A stretch of 64,000 bases of DNA, taken from Rhodospirillales bacterium (lineage in GTDB: Bacteria; Pseudomonadota; Alphaproteobacteria; Rhodospirillales; Casp-alpha2). A model generated the notes under the pieces. That model saw nothing but the letters and a program-made list of their open reading frames with translations, was not told the DNA's origin and made no database searches. The first letter of the stretch is position 1. Each line of letters opens with the position of its first letter. The stretch covers positions 1 through 64,000 of the forward strand of contig JAEPMA010000010.1 in NCBI GenBank assembly GCA_017644185.1, written 5' to 3'. The position numbers were made by a program, and so were the translations under genes. Below are positions 36,969 to 44,170 of the stretch, one piece after another.

Positions 36969-38276
36969 TCAGCCACGCATCGCCTGATCCAGGTCCCGGA
37001 TCAGATCGTCTGCGTCTTCAAGGCCGATGGACAGACGGATCGTTTCGTTCGTTGCGCCTGCCGCCTGACGCTGTTCGTCCGTCAGTTGCCGGTGGGTTGT
37101 CGAGGCAGGGTGCAGGATCAGCGATTTGGTGTCTCCGATATTGGCGAGGTGGGAGAAGATGTTGATTTTTTCGACCATCTTCACGCCCGCTTCGAATCCA
37201 CCCTTGAGCCCGAATGTGAAGACGGCACCGGCCCCCTTGGGGAGATACTTCTTGGCGAGATCGTGGAACGGACTAGACTTCAAGCCCGCGTAACTGACCC
37301 AGGCGACGGCCGGGTGACCTTCAAGAAATGTGGCGACCTTCATCGCGTTTTCGACGTGCCGGTCCATTCGGACATGAAGCGTCTCGGTACCGGTCAGGGT
37401 GTTGAACGCATTAGTGGGCGACAAGGCGGGTCCGAAGTCTCGGAGCGCCACCGCGCGCGCCTTCATCGTGAAACCGAAATCGCCGAATGTCTCATAGAAC
37501 GTGAGACCATGATACGCCGGGTCAGGTTCGGTCATGGTTGGATACCCGGGGCCGCCGTTCGCGCACGTCCAGTCGAACTTGCCGCTTTCGACGATCACGC
37601 CGCCGACGGACGTCCCGTGACCTTGCAGGAACTTGGTCATGGAATGGCAGACGATGTCCGCGCCCCATTCGATGGGGCGGCAGAGGTACGGCGTTGCCAG
37701 CGTGTTATCGACAATAAGTGGGATCCCGGCGTCTTTCGCGATGGCGGCGATGGCTTCAACGTCGAGAACGACACCGCCCGGGTTGGCGAGGACTTCGACG
37801 AAGATCGCCTTGGTCTTGGGGGTGATTGCGGCCTTGATCTCTTCCGGCTTGGTGCAATCGACGAAAGTGCAGTTCCACCCCAAGCGCTTGAAGCTGACGC
37901 CGAACTGTGTGATCGAACCCCCATAAAGATTGCGCGACGCGATGAACTCGTCGCCAGGTTCGAGAAGCGTGAAGAACGTCAGAAACTGCGCCGCATGCCC
38001 CGACCCGGCGCACACAGCTGCCCGCCCGCCCTCCAGGTTGGCGATGCGTTCTTCCAACACCGACACCGTCGGGTTGGTCAGACGTGAATAGATAAAGCCG
38101 AAGGTCTGAAGATTAAACAGATCCGATGCGTGCTCGACGTCGTCGAACACGTAAGACGTTGTCTGGTAAATCGGAACGGCGCGCGCACCCGTGACAGGGT
38201 CGGGTTGGGCGCCGGCGTGGATCGTTCGGGTGGCGAAGCCGTATTCTAGTGGACCGTCTTGTTTCTTCTCGCTCAT
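36969..38276 (-). CDS. metY: O-acetylhomoserine (thiol)-lyase / sulfhydrylase
   Basis: This 435-residue PLP enzyme of the Cys/Met metabolism family makes homocysteine from O-acetylhomoserine and sulfide. YSRLTNPTVSVLEERIANLEGG is the family opening, LYGGSITQF covers the phosphate site, and the Schiff-base lysine is K215 in HSMTKFLQGHG. MetY-type length (about 430) separates it from MetB/MetC (about 380). The start overlaps the stop of the upstream GNAT gene by four bases, so it is the last gene of a five-gene operon. An acetyltransferase-family hydrolase of the MetX fold lies at 45697 but looks non-canonical. Confidence 0.95.
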   Translation of the reverse strand: MSEKKQDGPLEYGFATRTIHAGAQPDPVTGARAVPIYQTTSYVFDDVEHASDLFNLQTFGFIYSRLTNPTVSVLEERIANLEGGRAAVCAGSGHAAQFLTFFTLLEPGDEFIASRNLYGGSITQFGVSFKRLGWNCTFVDCTKPEEIKAAITPKTKAIFVEVLANPGGVVLDVEAIAAIAKDAGIPLIVDNTLATPYLCRPIEWGADIVCHSMTKFLQGHGTSVGGVIVESGKFDWTCANGGPGYPTMTEPDPAYHGLTFYETFGDFGFTMKARAVALRDFGPALSPTNAFNTLTGTETLHVRMDRHVENAMKVATFLEGHPAVAWVSYAGLKSSPFHDLAKKYLPKGAGAVFTFGLKGGFEAGVKMVEKINIFSHLANIGDTKSLILHPASTTHRQLTDEQRQAAGATNETIRLSIGLEDADDLIRDLDQAMRG

Positions 38277-38764
38277 GACGCTTTTTCCAGTTTCAGTGTC
38301 ATGTGGGTGCTGAACGGGTCCTCGAAATAATCGCCGAAAGGCGGGCAGGGAACGAACCCGAACGACTGATAGAGGGTGCGTGCGGCAATGAAGTCTTCCG
38401 TCGCGCCGGTTTCCAGGCTGAGCCGGGTATAACCGCGTTCGCGCGCTGTCGTTAAAATGTGTTCGACCATCTTTCTGCCGATACCGAGACCGCGCGCGTC
38501 GGCCGTCGTGTGCATCGATTTGATCTCACCATGGTACGGATCGAGTTCCCGAAGCGCACCACAACCGACAAGCTCATTCCCGCGCCACACGGTCCAGAAC
38601 GTGATGTCCGGCTTTCTTAGTTTATCGAGATCCAGCGCGTGGACACTTTCGGGGGGAGAGATAGCGCGCATGTGTGCCAGGTGCGTTTCCAGCAGTTGTG
38701 CGATCTCGGGACCACGAAGATCATCCACCCGAATTTCAATCTGCATGTCGTTTATCACGTTCAT
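38273..38764 (-). CDS. GNAT-family N-acetyltransferase
   Basis: This 163-residue cytosolic protein has the acetyl-CoA binding motif MHTTADARGLGIGRKMVEHILTTARERGYTRLSLETG and a C-terminal YQSFGFVPCPPFGDYFEDPFSTHMTL, typical of small YkkB/ElaA-like acyltransferases. The acceptor is unknown. It is coupled to metY by a four-base overlap and lies three bases after the CoA-binding gene. Confidence 0.9.
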   Translation of the reverse strand: MNVINDMQIEIRVDDLRGPEIAQLLETHLAHMRAISPPESVHALDLDKLRKPDITFWTVWRGNELVGCGALRELDPYHGEIKSMHTTADARGLGIGRKMVEHILTTARERGYTRLSLETGATEDFIAARTLYQSFGFVPCPPFGDYFEDPFSTHMTLKLEKAS

Positions 38765-38767
38765 GGA

Positions 38768-39265
38768 TCAGACCGGTGCTTTACGGCGCTTCGACGTGAT
38801 GATGCCGGAATTGACCCCCGACCAACCGAGTTCACCGAACAACCGCCCGTATTCGATCTTCGGGCAGCGATCCATGACGACGATAAGTCCCGCGTCTTCC
38901 GCACGCTTGGCGGCGGCATCATTGATCACGCCCAACTGCATCCAGATGATCTTGATGCCTTTTTCGTCTTTGAGCTTGATCGCCTCGTCCACCAGTTCGC
39001 CGGCGGCTTCCGAGTTCCGGAATATATCCAACATGTCGATCGGGCCGGGAACCTCGGCGAGGGACGCATATGTCATCCGTCCCCAGATCTCTTTTCCGGC
39101 GTGGCCCGGATTGATCGGGTGCACCTGATAGCCTTTGCCTTGCAAATACTTCATCGCGAAGTTCGACGGACGCACCCAGTTGGGACTGGCGCCCGCCATG
39201 GCGATGGTGCGGGTGTCCTTGAGCACCCGGCGGATCAGATCGTCGTCGTAAACGATGTCGCTCAT
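38768..39265 (-). CDS. CoA-binding protein (YccU-like)
   Basis: This 165-residue protein is a single Rossmann-type CoA-binding domain. TIAMAGASPNWVRPSNFAMKYLQGKGYQVHPINPGHAGKEIWG and IKIIWMQLGVINDAAAKRAEDAGLIVVMDRCPKIEY are classic, quoted here in outline. Such stand-alone domains are frequently found beside metY in alphaproteobacteria, but their role is undetermined. The start overlaps the BKACE stop by four bases. Confidence 0.9.
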   Translation of the reverse strand: MSDIVYDDDLIRRVLKDTRTIAMAGASPNWVRPSNFAMKYLQGKGYQVHPINPGHAGKEIWGRMTYASLAEVPGPIDMLDIFRNSEAAGELVDEAIKLKDEKGIKIIWMQLGVINDAAAKRAEDAGLIVVMDRCPKIEYGRLFGELGWSGVNSGIITSKRRKAPV

Positions 39266-40137
39266 CCCTTAAGACCAAGCCTTGCACGCGCTTCTTTGAC
39301 GGAGGCGACGGTGCCGCCCAGTTGATTGACGATATTGCACGCTTTTTCGACGAGCGCCGCATTGGATGATGCAAGCACACCTTTTTCGAGGAAGATGTTG
39401 TCTTCCAATCCGACACGCGCATTCCCGCCAAGGAGCACGGCAGCCGCCACCATTGGGAATTGGAAACGCGAAATCCCGAACGCCGACCAGACGGCGCCTT
39501 CCGGCAGCATGTCGGCCATGAATTTCATCGTGTCGACCGTGGCGGGGGCGGCGTAGCTGATCCCGAGGCAGAGCTGGAAATAAGGCGGGGCATCGATCAG
39601 GCCGTCGGCGATCATTTTCTTGGCGAGCACGATGTGGCCGGTATCGAAAACCTCAAGCTCGGGCTTGGCGCCGGCCTTGCGCGCCCGGTCGGCCATGATC
39701 GCCAGATGATCCGGGTGGTTCAGGAACACATGCTGATTGAAGTTCATCGTCGCGACATCGAGCGAGCAGATTTCGGGGGACATTTTTTCGATATGGACGA
39801 CGCGCTGTTCCGGTTTGACCATGGTGCTGTCGGGGGAGGCGCGCGAAGGGTCGTCCGGATCGGGGATGAACCGCGCGCCGGGCCCCGTCGTCAGATTGAT
39901 GATCACGTCCGTGCCGCTGTCGCGGATGCGCTCGGTCACTTCGCGGTAAAGCGCCGGGTCCATGCTTGGTTTCGTGGTTTCCGGATCGCGCACGTGAATG
40001 TGGACAATGGCGGCACCCGCCTTAGCGGCATCGATGGCGCTCGCAGCAATTTCAGCCGGTGTGACCGGGACAGCGGGGTTCTTATCGGGGGTTGGGGCCG
40101 AGCCCGTGACTGCGCAGGAGATGATCGTGGACGGCAT
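39262..40137 (-). CDS. Beta-keto acid cleavage enzyme (BKACE, DUF849)
   Basis: This 291-residue TIM-barrel zinc enzyme has metal ligands H46 and H48 in AAIVHIHVRDPET. The following conserved segments are DVIINLTTGPGARF, SLDVATMNF, LEVFDTGHI and GLEDNIFLEKGVLA. BKACEs condense a beta-keto acid with acetyl-CoA to give a CoA ester plus acetoacetate. Subgroups act on 3-keto-5-aminohexanoate, dehydrocarnitine and others, and the specificity cannot be read here. It sits between a crotonase and a CoA-binding protein, supporting a role in acyl-CoA catabolism. Confidence 0.9.
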   Translation of the reverse strand: MPSTIISCAVTGSAPTPDKNPAVPVTPAEIAASAIDAAKAGAAIVHIHVRDPETTKPSMDPALYREVTERIRDSGTDVIINLTTGPGARFIPDPDDPSRASPDSTMVKPEQRVVHIEKMSPEICSLDVATMNFNQHVFLNHPDHLAIMADRARKAGAKPELEVFDTGHIVLAKKMIADGLIDAPPYFQLCLGISYAAPATVDTMKFMADMLPEGAVWSAFGISRFQFPMVAAAVLLGGNARVGLEDNIFLEKGVLASSNAALVEKACNIVNQLGGTVASVKEARARLGLKG

Positions 40138-40164
40138 GGATGTTTCCCTGAGTGTTGTTGTTGG

Positions 40165-40968
40165 TTATTTCTTTCGGTCTGGCCAGTCGGTCAGTGGTGT
40201 TTTGTTCAGAAAACTGTCGATGGCGGATTGCGTTGCATCGTTTTGCATGTTGCAGGTGATGGCCTTGCCCGCACGCTCATAGGCGGCATCCATGCCTTCC
40301 TCGAGCTGTCGATAGAAGAGATCCTTACCGAGCGCGACGGCTTCCGGATTCTTCGAGGCGATCTTGGCGGCCATTTCATGAACCGCGGCATCCAGCTGAT
40401 CCGCCGCGACGGCGCGATTGATCAAACCCCAGCGTTCGGCTTGGTCGGCCGGGATCATGTCTCCGGTCATCAACAACTCCATCGCCTGCTTGCGGCCCAG
40501 ATTTCTGGTCACCGGGACGGAAGGAGTGGAGCAGTAGAGGCCGACGTTGATTCCCGACGTGCCGAACTTGGCGGTATCGACGGCAATCGCCAAATCGCAT
40601 TGCGCGACCAACTGGCAGCCTGCAGCCGCGGCAACGCCGTTGACCTTAGCGATCACCGGCTGGGGCAGGTGGGTCATTCCCGTCATGTTGTCGGTACAGA
40701 GCTGGAACATCTTCTGCATCGCCGCTTCCGAAGGATCGGCGTGCATCTCGTTCAGGTCGTGGCCAGCGCAAAAGGCTTTACCCGCGCCGGTAATCACGAC
40801 AACGCGCACGGACGTGTCATCCTTGAGTGCCGCCAGATGCGATTTAAGTTCCAGCATCAGCGGCGTCGAAAGCGTGTTGTAATTGGAAGGGCGGTTCAGT
40901 GTTAGCGTTGCGATGCCGCCTTCATCCGCGCGTAGCACCAGTGCTTCGTTGCTTGTAGGGTTCGTCAT
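40165..40968 (-). CDS. Enoyl-CoA hydratase/isomerase family protein (ECHDC3-like) with altered active site
   Basis: This 267-residue crotonase-fold protein starts at ATG 40968, preceded by GGGAGAG; the longer frame to 41064 reads through the promoter region. Oxyanion-hole segments are present (GAGKAFCAGHDLNEM and CQLVAQCDLAIAV). The loop that carries the first catalytic glutamate in classical hydratases (FGQPEI) reads FGTSGI here, while the second acid remains (QAMELLMTG). Together with GLYCSTPSVPVTR this places it in the ECHDC3-like branch, whose reaction is not settled. It is the first gene of the five-gene operon ending with metY. Confidence 0.85.
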   Translation of the reverse strand: MTNPTSNEALVLRADEGGIATLTLNRPSNYNTLSTPLMLELKSHLAALKDDTSVRVVVITGAGKAFCAGHDLNEMHADPSEAAMQKMFQLCTDNMTGMTHLPQPVIAKVNGVAAAAGCQLVAQCDLAIAVDTAKFGTSGINVGLYCSTPSVPVTRNLGRKQAMELLMTGDMIPADQAERWGLINRAVAADQLDAAVHEMAAKIASKNPEAVALGKDLFYRQLEEGMDAAYERAGKAITCNMQNDATQSAIDSFLNKTPLTDWPDRKK

Positions 40969-41079
40969 GGCTATCTCTCCCAGTTCGAGTGTCGCGCCCG
41001 TGGCGTCGGCTTTCAAGGGATTCTCACGCTTGGTGAGACCACATTCCACCCGGTGCATATCCATTGAGTCAGCCTGTGA

Positions 41080-41095
41080 TTGACGTTAACGTAAA
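41080..41095. promoter_or_regulatory. ACGT-arm palindrome between the crotonase and thioesterase genes
   Basis: TTGACGTTAACGTAAA contains a perfect 10-base palindrome, ACGTTAACGT, with near-symmetric flanks. It lies 112 bases from the crotonase start and 38 bases from the thioesterase start. It resembles the palindromes I recall for MerR-type LiuR regulators of branched-chain/acyl-CoA catabolism; this match is from memory. Confidence 0.5.
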
Positions 41096-41132
41096 CGGAA
41101 GTAACGCGTAATGATAATCGGACCCTCGAAAC

Positions 41133-41552
41133 ATGCCTGAAATCACCGTTGAAGCATTCAATGAGATCGTCGAGCAGGAGCTTCCCTGGGCGCATGAATT
41201 GGGTGTGAAAGCGACTGAGATTGGTGACGGCACGGCGGCCTTGAAGATCCCCTATGATGAGAAAATGCTCCGTCCGGGGGGTACGATGTCGGGCCCGACG
41301 ATGATGATGCTGGCGGATGCATGTATGTATGCCGTCGTGCTGTCGCAAATTGGGATCGTCAAACTGGCTGTTACGACGAACCTGAACATCAATTTCCTCA
41401 GGAAGCCGGAGCCCCGGAACCTGGTCGCAAAGGGCTCAATGCTTAAACTCGGCAAGCGTCTGGCGGTAATGGCGGTCGACGTTTATTCCGAAGGTTCGGA
41501 CGATTTGGTGGCGCACACCACGGGGACATATTCCATTCCGCCAAGGGGATAG
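41133..41552 (+). CDS. PaaI-type hotdog-fold acyl-CoA thioesterase
   Basis: This 139-residue protein has a single hotdog domain. [29 protein letters not shown] covers the central helix with the acid-containing turn, then [41 protein letters not shown] covers the sheet (quoted in outline). It would hydrolyse acyl- or phenylacyl-CoA esters. It is divergent from the crotonase/BKACE operon and probably coregulated through the palindrome between them. The ribosome binding site is weak. Confidence 0.88.
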   Translation: MPEITVEAFNEIVEQELPWAHELGVKATEIGDGTAALKIPYDEKMLRPGGTMSGPTMMMLADACMYAVVLSQIGIVKLAVTTNLNINFLRKPEPRNLVAKGSMLKLGKRLAVMAVDVYSEGSDDLVAHTTGTYSIPPRG

Positions 41553-41612
41553 GTCAGAATAAGGTATTATATTACCATAATTCTAAGTTTCGGTTTTTAG
41601 GCGCTTTTTTCT

Positions 41613-41640
41613 TTGACTTCCGAAAATTTGCTGTCATATT
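41613..41640 (+). promoter_or_regulatory. Probable sigma-70 promoter of rplM-rpsI
   Basis: TTGACT (41613-41618) and CATATT (41635-41640) are 16 bases apart in an otherwise AT-rich stretch. Initiation would occur around 41647, just where a GC-rich hairpin begins. Confidence 0.5.
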
Positions 41641-41646
41641 CCCGCC

Positions 41647-41682
41647 CGCGCACCGCAGGAGCGGCGCGCTTTCGTTGTTTTT
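41647..41682 (+). promoter_or_regulatory. Leader hairpin with T-rich tail before rplM
   Basis: CGCGC (41647-41651) can pair with GCGCG (41664-41668) around a GA-rich loop. The stretch after it is T-rich (CTTTCGTTGTTTTT). It sits in the predicted 5' leader, where autoregulation by a ribosomal protein or attenuation could act; the stem is short. Confidence 0.3.
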
Positions 41683-41704
41683 AATGGAAATCGGAACGAG
41701 ACAG

Positions 41705-42166
41705 ATGAAAACCATTTCCGCCAAGGCCGCCGATATCGAGCGCAAGTGGCATGTGATCGACGCTGATGGCGTCGTTCTTGGCCGTCTTGCCGCCGTCATC
41801 GCGACGCGGCTGCGTGGCAAGCACAAGCCGCTCTATACCCCGCACGTCGACTGCGGTGACAACATCATTGTCATCAACGCCGACAAGGTGCGTCTGACCG
41901 GCCGCAAAATGCAGGACAAGCGTTACTACCGTCACACCGGTTATCCGGGCGGTATCAAGGAAACCTCGCCGGAAAAAATCATTGCCGGCAAGTTCCCGGA
42001 ACGCGTCGTCCAGAAAGCCGTTGAACGCATGATCCCGCGCTCGCCGCTGGGCCGTCAGCAGCTTTCCAAACTCCATGTCTATGCCGGGTCCGAACACCCG
42101 CACGCCGCGCAGCAGCCGGAAGTGCTGGATGTCGCCGGTATGAACCCGAAAAACAAGAGGAAGTGA
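41705..42166 (+). CDS. rplM: 50S ribosomal protein L13
   Basis: This 153-residue protein runs from ATG 41705; an upstream in-frame ATG at 41675 would add a non-conserved stretch. [29 protein letters not shown] is the universal L13 N terminus (in parts). The middle has [22 protein letters not shown] and [13 protein letters not shown]. It binds 23S rRNA early in large-subunit assembly and is cotranscribed with rpsI three bases downstream. Confidence 0.98.
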   Translation: MKTISAKAADIERKWHVIDADGVVLGRLAAVIATRLRGKHKPLYTPHVDCGDNIIVINADKVRLTGRKMQDKRYYRHTGYPGGIKETSPEKIIAGKFPERVVQKAVERMIPRSPLGRQQLSKLHVYAGSEHPHAAQQPEVLDVAGMNPKNKRK

Positions 42167-42169
42167 TCC

Positions 42170-42664
42170 ATGGCTGAGGAAACCAAAACCCTCGAGGACC
42201 TCAAGGATCTCGTCGATCCGGCGCTGGCTCAGGCCGCTGCCGACAATCAGGCCCCGACCGAGCCGCAGCTCGACGAACACGGCCGTGCCTATGCGACCGG
42301 CCGTCGTAAGGATGCCGTCGCGCGCGTCTGGATCAAGCCGGGCCGCGGTGTCATCACCGTCAACGGCCGCGAGTTCGAGCGTTACTTCGCCCGTCCGGTG
42401 CTGCGCATGGTCATCAACCAGCCGTTCGAGGTTGCCGCCCGCGAAGGCCAGTACGACGTCTATGTCACCGTTAAGGGTGGCGGGCTGTCCGGCCAGGCCG
42501 GCGCCGTGCGTCATGGCATTTCCCGTGCGCTCTCGCTCTACGAGCCGGAATTGCGTGGTGCGCTCAAGAAGGAAGGCTTCCTGACCCGCGACTCGCGTAC
42601 GGTTGAACGTAAGAAGTACGGCCGCCGCAAGGCCCGCCGGAGCTTCCAGTTCTCGAAACGTTAA
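42170..42664 (+). CDS. rpsI: 30S ribosomal protein S9
   Basis: This 164-residue protein has an N-terminal acidic extension of about 35 residues before the conserved [20 protein letters not shown], as is common in alphaproteobacteria. The C terminus [14 protein letters not shown] reaches the P site of the ribosome. It follows rplM by three bases and is closed by a strong terminator. Confidence 0.98.
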   Translation: MAEETKTLEDLKDLVDPALAQAAADNQAPTEPQLDEHGRAYATGRRKDAVARVWIKPGRGVITVNGREFERYFARPVLRMVINQPFEVAAREGQYDVYVTVKGGGLSGQAGAVRHGISRALSLYEPELRGALKKEGFLTRDSRTVERKKYGRRKARRSFQFSKR

Positions 42665-42691
42665 CGCGCCCGTCTTACAGAGACAAAATGG

Positions 42692-42721
42692 AAAGGGGCC
42701 ACCTTCGGGTGGCCCTTTTTC
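42692..42721 (+). terminator. Intrinsic terminator of rplM-rpsI
   Basis: GGGCCACC (42696-42703) and GGTGGCCC (42708-42715) form a perfect stem with a TTCG tetraloop, followed by TTTTT. Confidence 0.93.
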
Positions 42722-42758
42722 GTTTACGTGCATCGCTTCCAGCGATGAAAGACAAAAA

Positions 42759-42774
42759 AATGATGTAGATCATT
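42759..42774 (+). promoter_or_regulatory. FNR/FixK-type site upstream of the YeeE/YedE operon
   Basis: AATGAT-GTAG-ATCATT is a perfect dyad with the FNR-family core TGAT-N4-ATCA. Its centre is 41.5 bases upstream of the start site predicted from the TATATT -10 at 42796-42801, the classical class II activator position. Confidence 0.6.
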
Positions 42775-42795
42775 GTGAAGGTTTCTCTTCAACAA

Positions 42796-42816
42796 TATAT
42801 TCGATTAAATGAATAT
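42796..42816 (+). promoter_or_regulatory. -10 element overlapped by a BigR/SqrR-like ArsR operator
   Basis: TATATT (42796-42801) is a good -10 hexamer. It is overlapped by the perfect dyad ATATTC-N8-GAATAT (42797-42816), which also covers the predicted start at about 42808. ATTC-N8-GAAT is, as I recall, the motif bound by the persulfide-sensing ArsR-type repressors SqrR/BigR. The genes downstream are of a type found in BigR operons. Confidence 0.6.
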
Positions 42817-42836
42817 GTTATTGAGGAGTTGCTCCA

Positions 42837-43397
42837 ATGGTTCTCTCATGGAAAACGGGCGGCGTATTGCTAGGCGCGGTGTTCTTCGCGGCTGTCCTTT
42901 TGGTCAAGCCGATCGGCGTCTCAACCCAGTTCGTCATCTTCGACGGTATCGTTTGGGATCTGATCGATCAGGATGTCGTGGTTAAGTCGGAAACCGCGAA
43001 AAGCGGTTACGCCAGTCCCAATGCGTATCTAGATAAAAGCGGCGGCAGTTACGCCAAGAACGTCGCCCATCCGCTAAATTACAGTTTCGTCTTCGTCCTT
43101 GCGATGATGGCGGGGGCGGCGATCTCGGCTGTCATGCGGGGCGGCGTTGCCCCTGACGAAAGGCAGATGCCGGAAGTTTGGCGCGCGAACTTCGGTGACG
43201 AATCCTGGAAACGTTATATGGCGGCGTTTCTGGCTGGCTTCGTTGTTTTATACGGATCCCGGCTGGCTGGAGGGTGCACGTCCGGCCACATGATGAGCGG
43301 CATGATGCAAACCGCTGTGTCCGGATTCATTTTCGCAGCGGGCGCGTTCGCCGCCGGGATCCCCGTCGCCATGCTGCTTTTCAAGAAGGAGGGCTGA
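42837..43397 (+). CDS. YeeE/YedE-family sulfur-compound transporter, first half (DUF395)
   Basis: This 186-residue integral membrane protein has about four transmembrane helices. The YeeE-type core SRLAGGCTSGHMMSGMMQTAVSGFIFAAGAFAAG carries the conserved Cys in GGCTSGH. A periplasmic loop lies near residues 40-80. In relatives such conserved cysteines guide thiosulfate or other sulfur species through the membrane. GAGGAG precedes ATG 42837. With the next gene (three bases away) it makes a split two-protein transporter. Promoter features suggest oxygen and sulfur control. Confidence 0.88.
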   Translation: MVLSWKTGGVLLGAVFFAAVLLVKPIGVSTQFVIFDGIVWDLIDQDVVVKSETAKSGYASPNAYLDKSGGSYAKNVAHPLNYSFVFVLAMMAGAAISAVMRGGVAPDERQMPEVWRANFGDESWKRYMAAFLAGFVVLYGSRLAGGCTSGHMMSGMMQTAVSGFIFAAGAFAAGIPVAMLLFKKEG

Positions 43398-43400
43398 GCC

Positions 43401-43970
43401 ATGACCGCACTTATCTTGGCGATTGTCATCGGTGCTGCATTCGGCGCGGTGCTTGACCGGGTCGGGGCCACCAACCCGGGTTACATCATCCGTATGCTGA
43501 ATTTGTCCAACTTGCATCTGATGAAGACGATCCTGCTCGCCATCGGTACCGGCGCGGTGTTGATGTTCGGCGGTTTGTTGACGGGCGTCGTCGATGTTGG
43601 GCATCTCTCGGTCAAGAGTGCCTACGTCGGTGTGTTCGTTGGTGGGATGCTGTTGGGCGTGGGGTTTGCCGTGGCGGGGTTCTGCCCGGGGACCGGCCTG
43701 ACGGCTGCCGCGACCGGCCGGAAGGATGCTGTGTTCTTCGTGGTCGGCGGGCTTCTTGGAGCTGGCGCGTATATGGGGACTTATGCCTCGGTTAAGTCGA
43801 CCGGCATACTGGACGATATCCTGGGCGGCAAAACGACCATCGGGGTGATTGCGGGCACGAAATACCCCGCGTTGCTTGAGAGTGTTCCAGGCGAGGTCGC
43901 CGGCATCGTGCTCGGTATCGTCTTTATCGCAATCGCGGCCGTGTTGCCGATGCGCCTGCGAGGGCGATAA
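43401..43970 (+). CDS. YeeE/YedE-family sulfur-compound transporter, second half (DUF6691-like)
   Basis: This 189-residue membrane protein has about five transmembrane helices. The conserved Cys lies in GVGFAVAGFCPGTGLTAAATGRKDAVFFVVGGLLGA, where FCPGT is the partner signature to GGCTSGH in the upstream gene. The two halves together equal one full YeeE protein. Translation is probably coupled, as the start is three bases after the preceding stop. A GC-rich hairpin follows. Confidence 0.88.
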   Translation: MTALILAIVIGAAFGAVLDRVGATNPGYIIRMLNLSNLHLMKTILLAIGTGAVLMFGGLLTGVVDVGHLSVKSAYVGVFVGGMLLGVGFAVAGFCPGTGLTAAATGRKDAVFFVVGGLLGAGAYMGTYASVKSTGILDDILGGKTTIGVIAGTKYPALLESVPGEVAGIVLGIVFIAIAAVLPMRLRGR

Positions 43971-43987
43971 CGCTGAATGACACTGAC

Positions 43988-44009
43988 AGGGCGGGCAGAA
44001 GCCCGCCCT
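43988..44009. terminator. Strong hairpin after the YeeE/YedE pair
   Basis: AGGGCGGGC and GCCCGCCCT form a nine-base perfect stem with loop AGAA. It starts 17 bases after the stop. No T-run follows, so termination may be Rho-aided, or the hairpin may serve as a 3' stabiliser. Confidence 0.55.
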
Positions 44010-44170
44010 ACGTGCTTCAATATTTCGCTTTGCAGTACGTCGCGAACCCGGAATATTGGTAATCAAACCTCAAGTCTGCGCCGGAGAGCGTCGAAGCGTC
44101 TGCTGCATTGATCGCAGACCATAAAGTTGAGGACGAGCCTGACAAGGTAGCCTGTTTCGGGGGCGGAAAC

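Noticed and set aside
39460-40905. Plus-strand open frame of 481 codons opposite BKACE and the crotonase
   Set aside because: It is antisense to two conserved enzymes, rich in His/Arg/Gly/Asp with no recognisable domain, and lacks a ribosome binding site.
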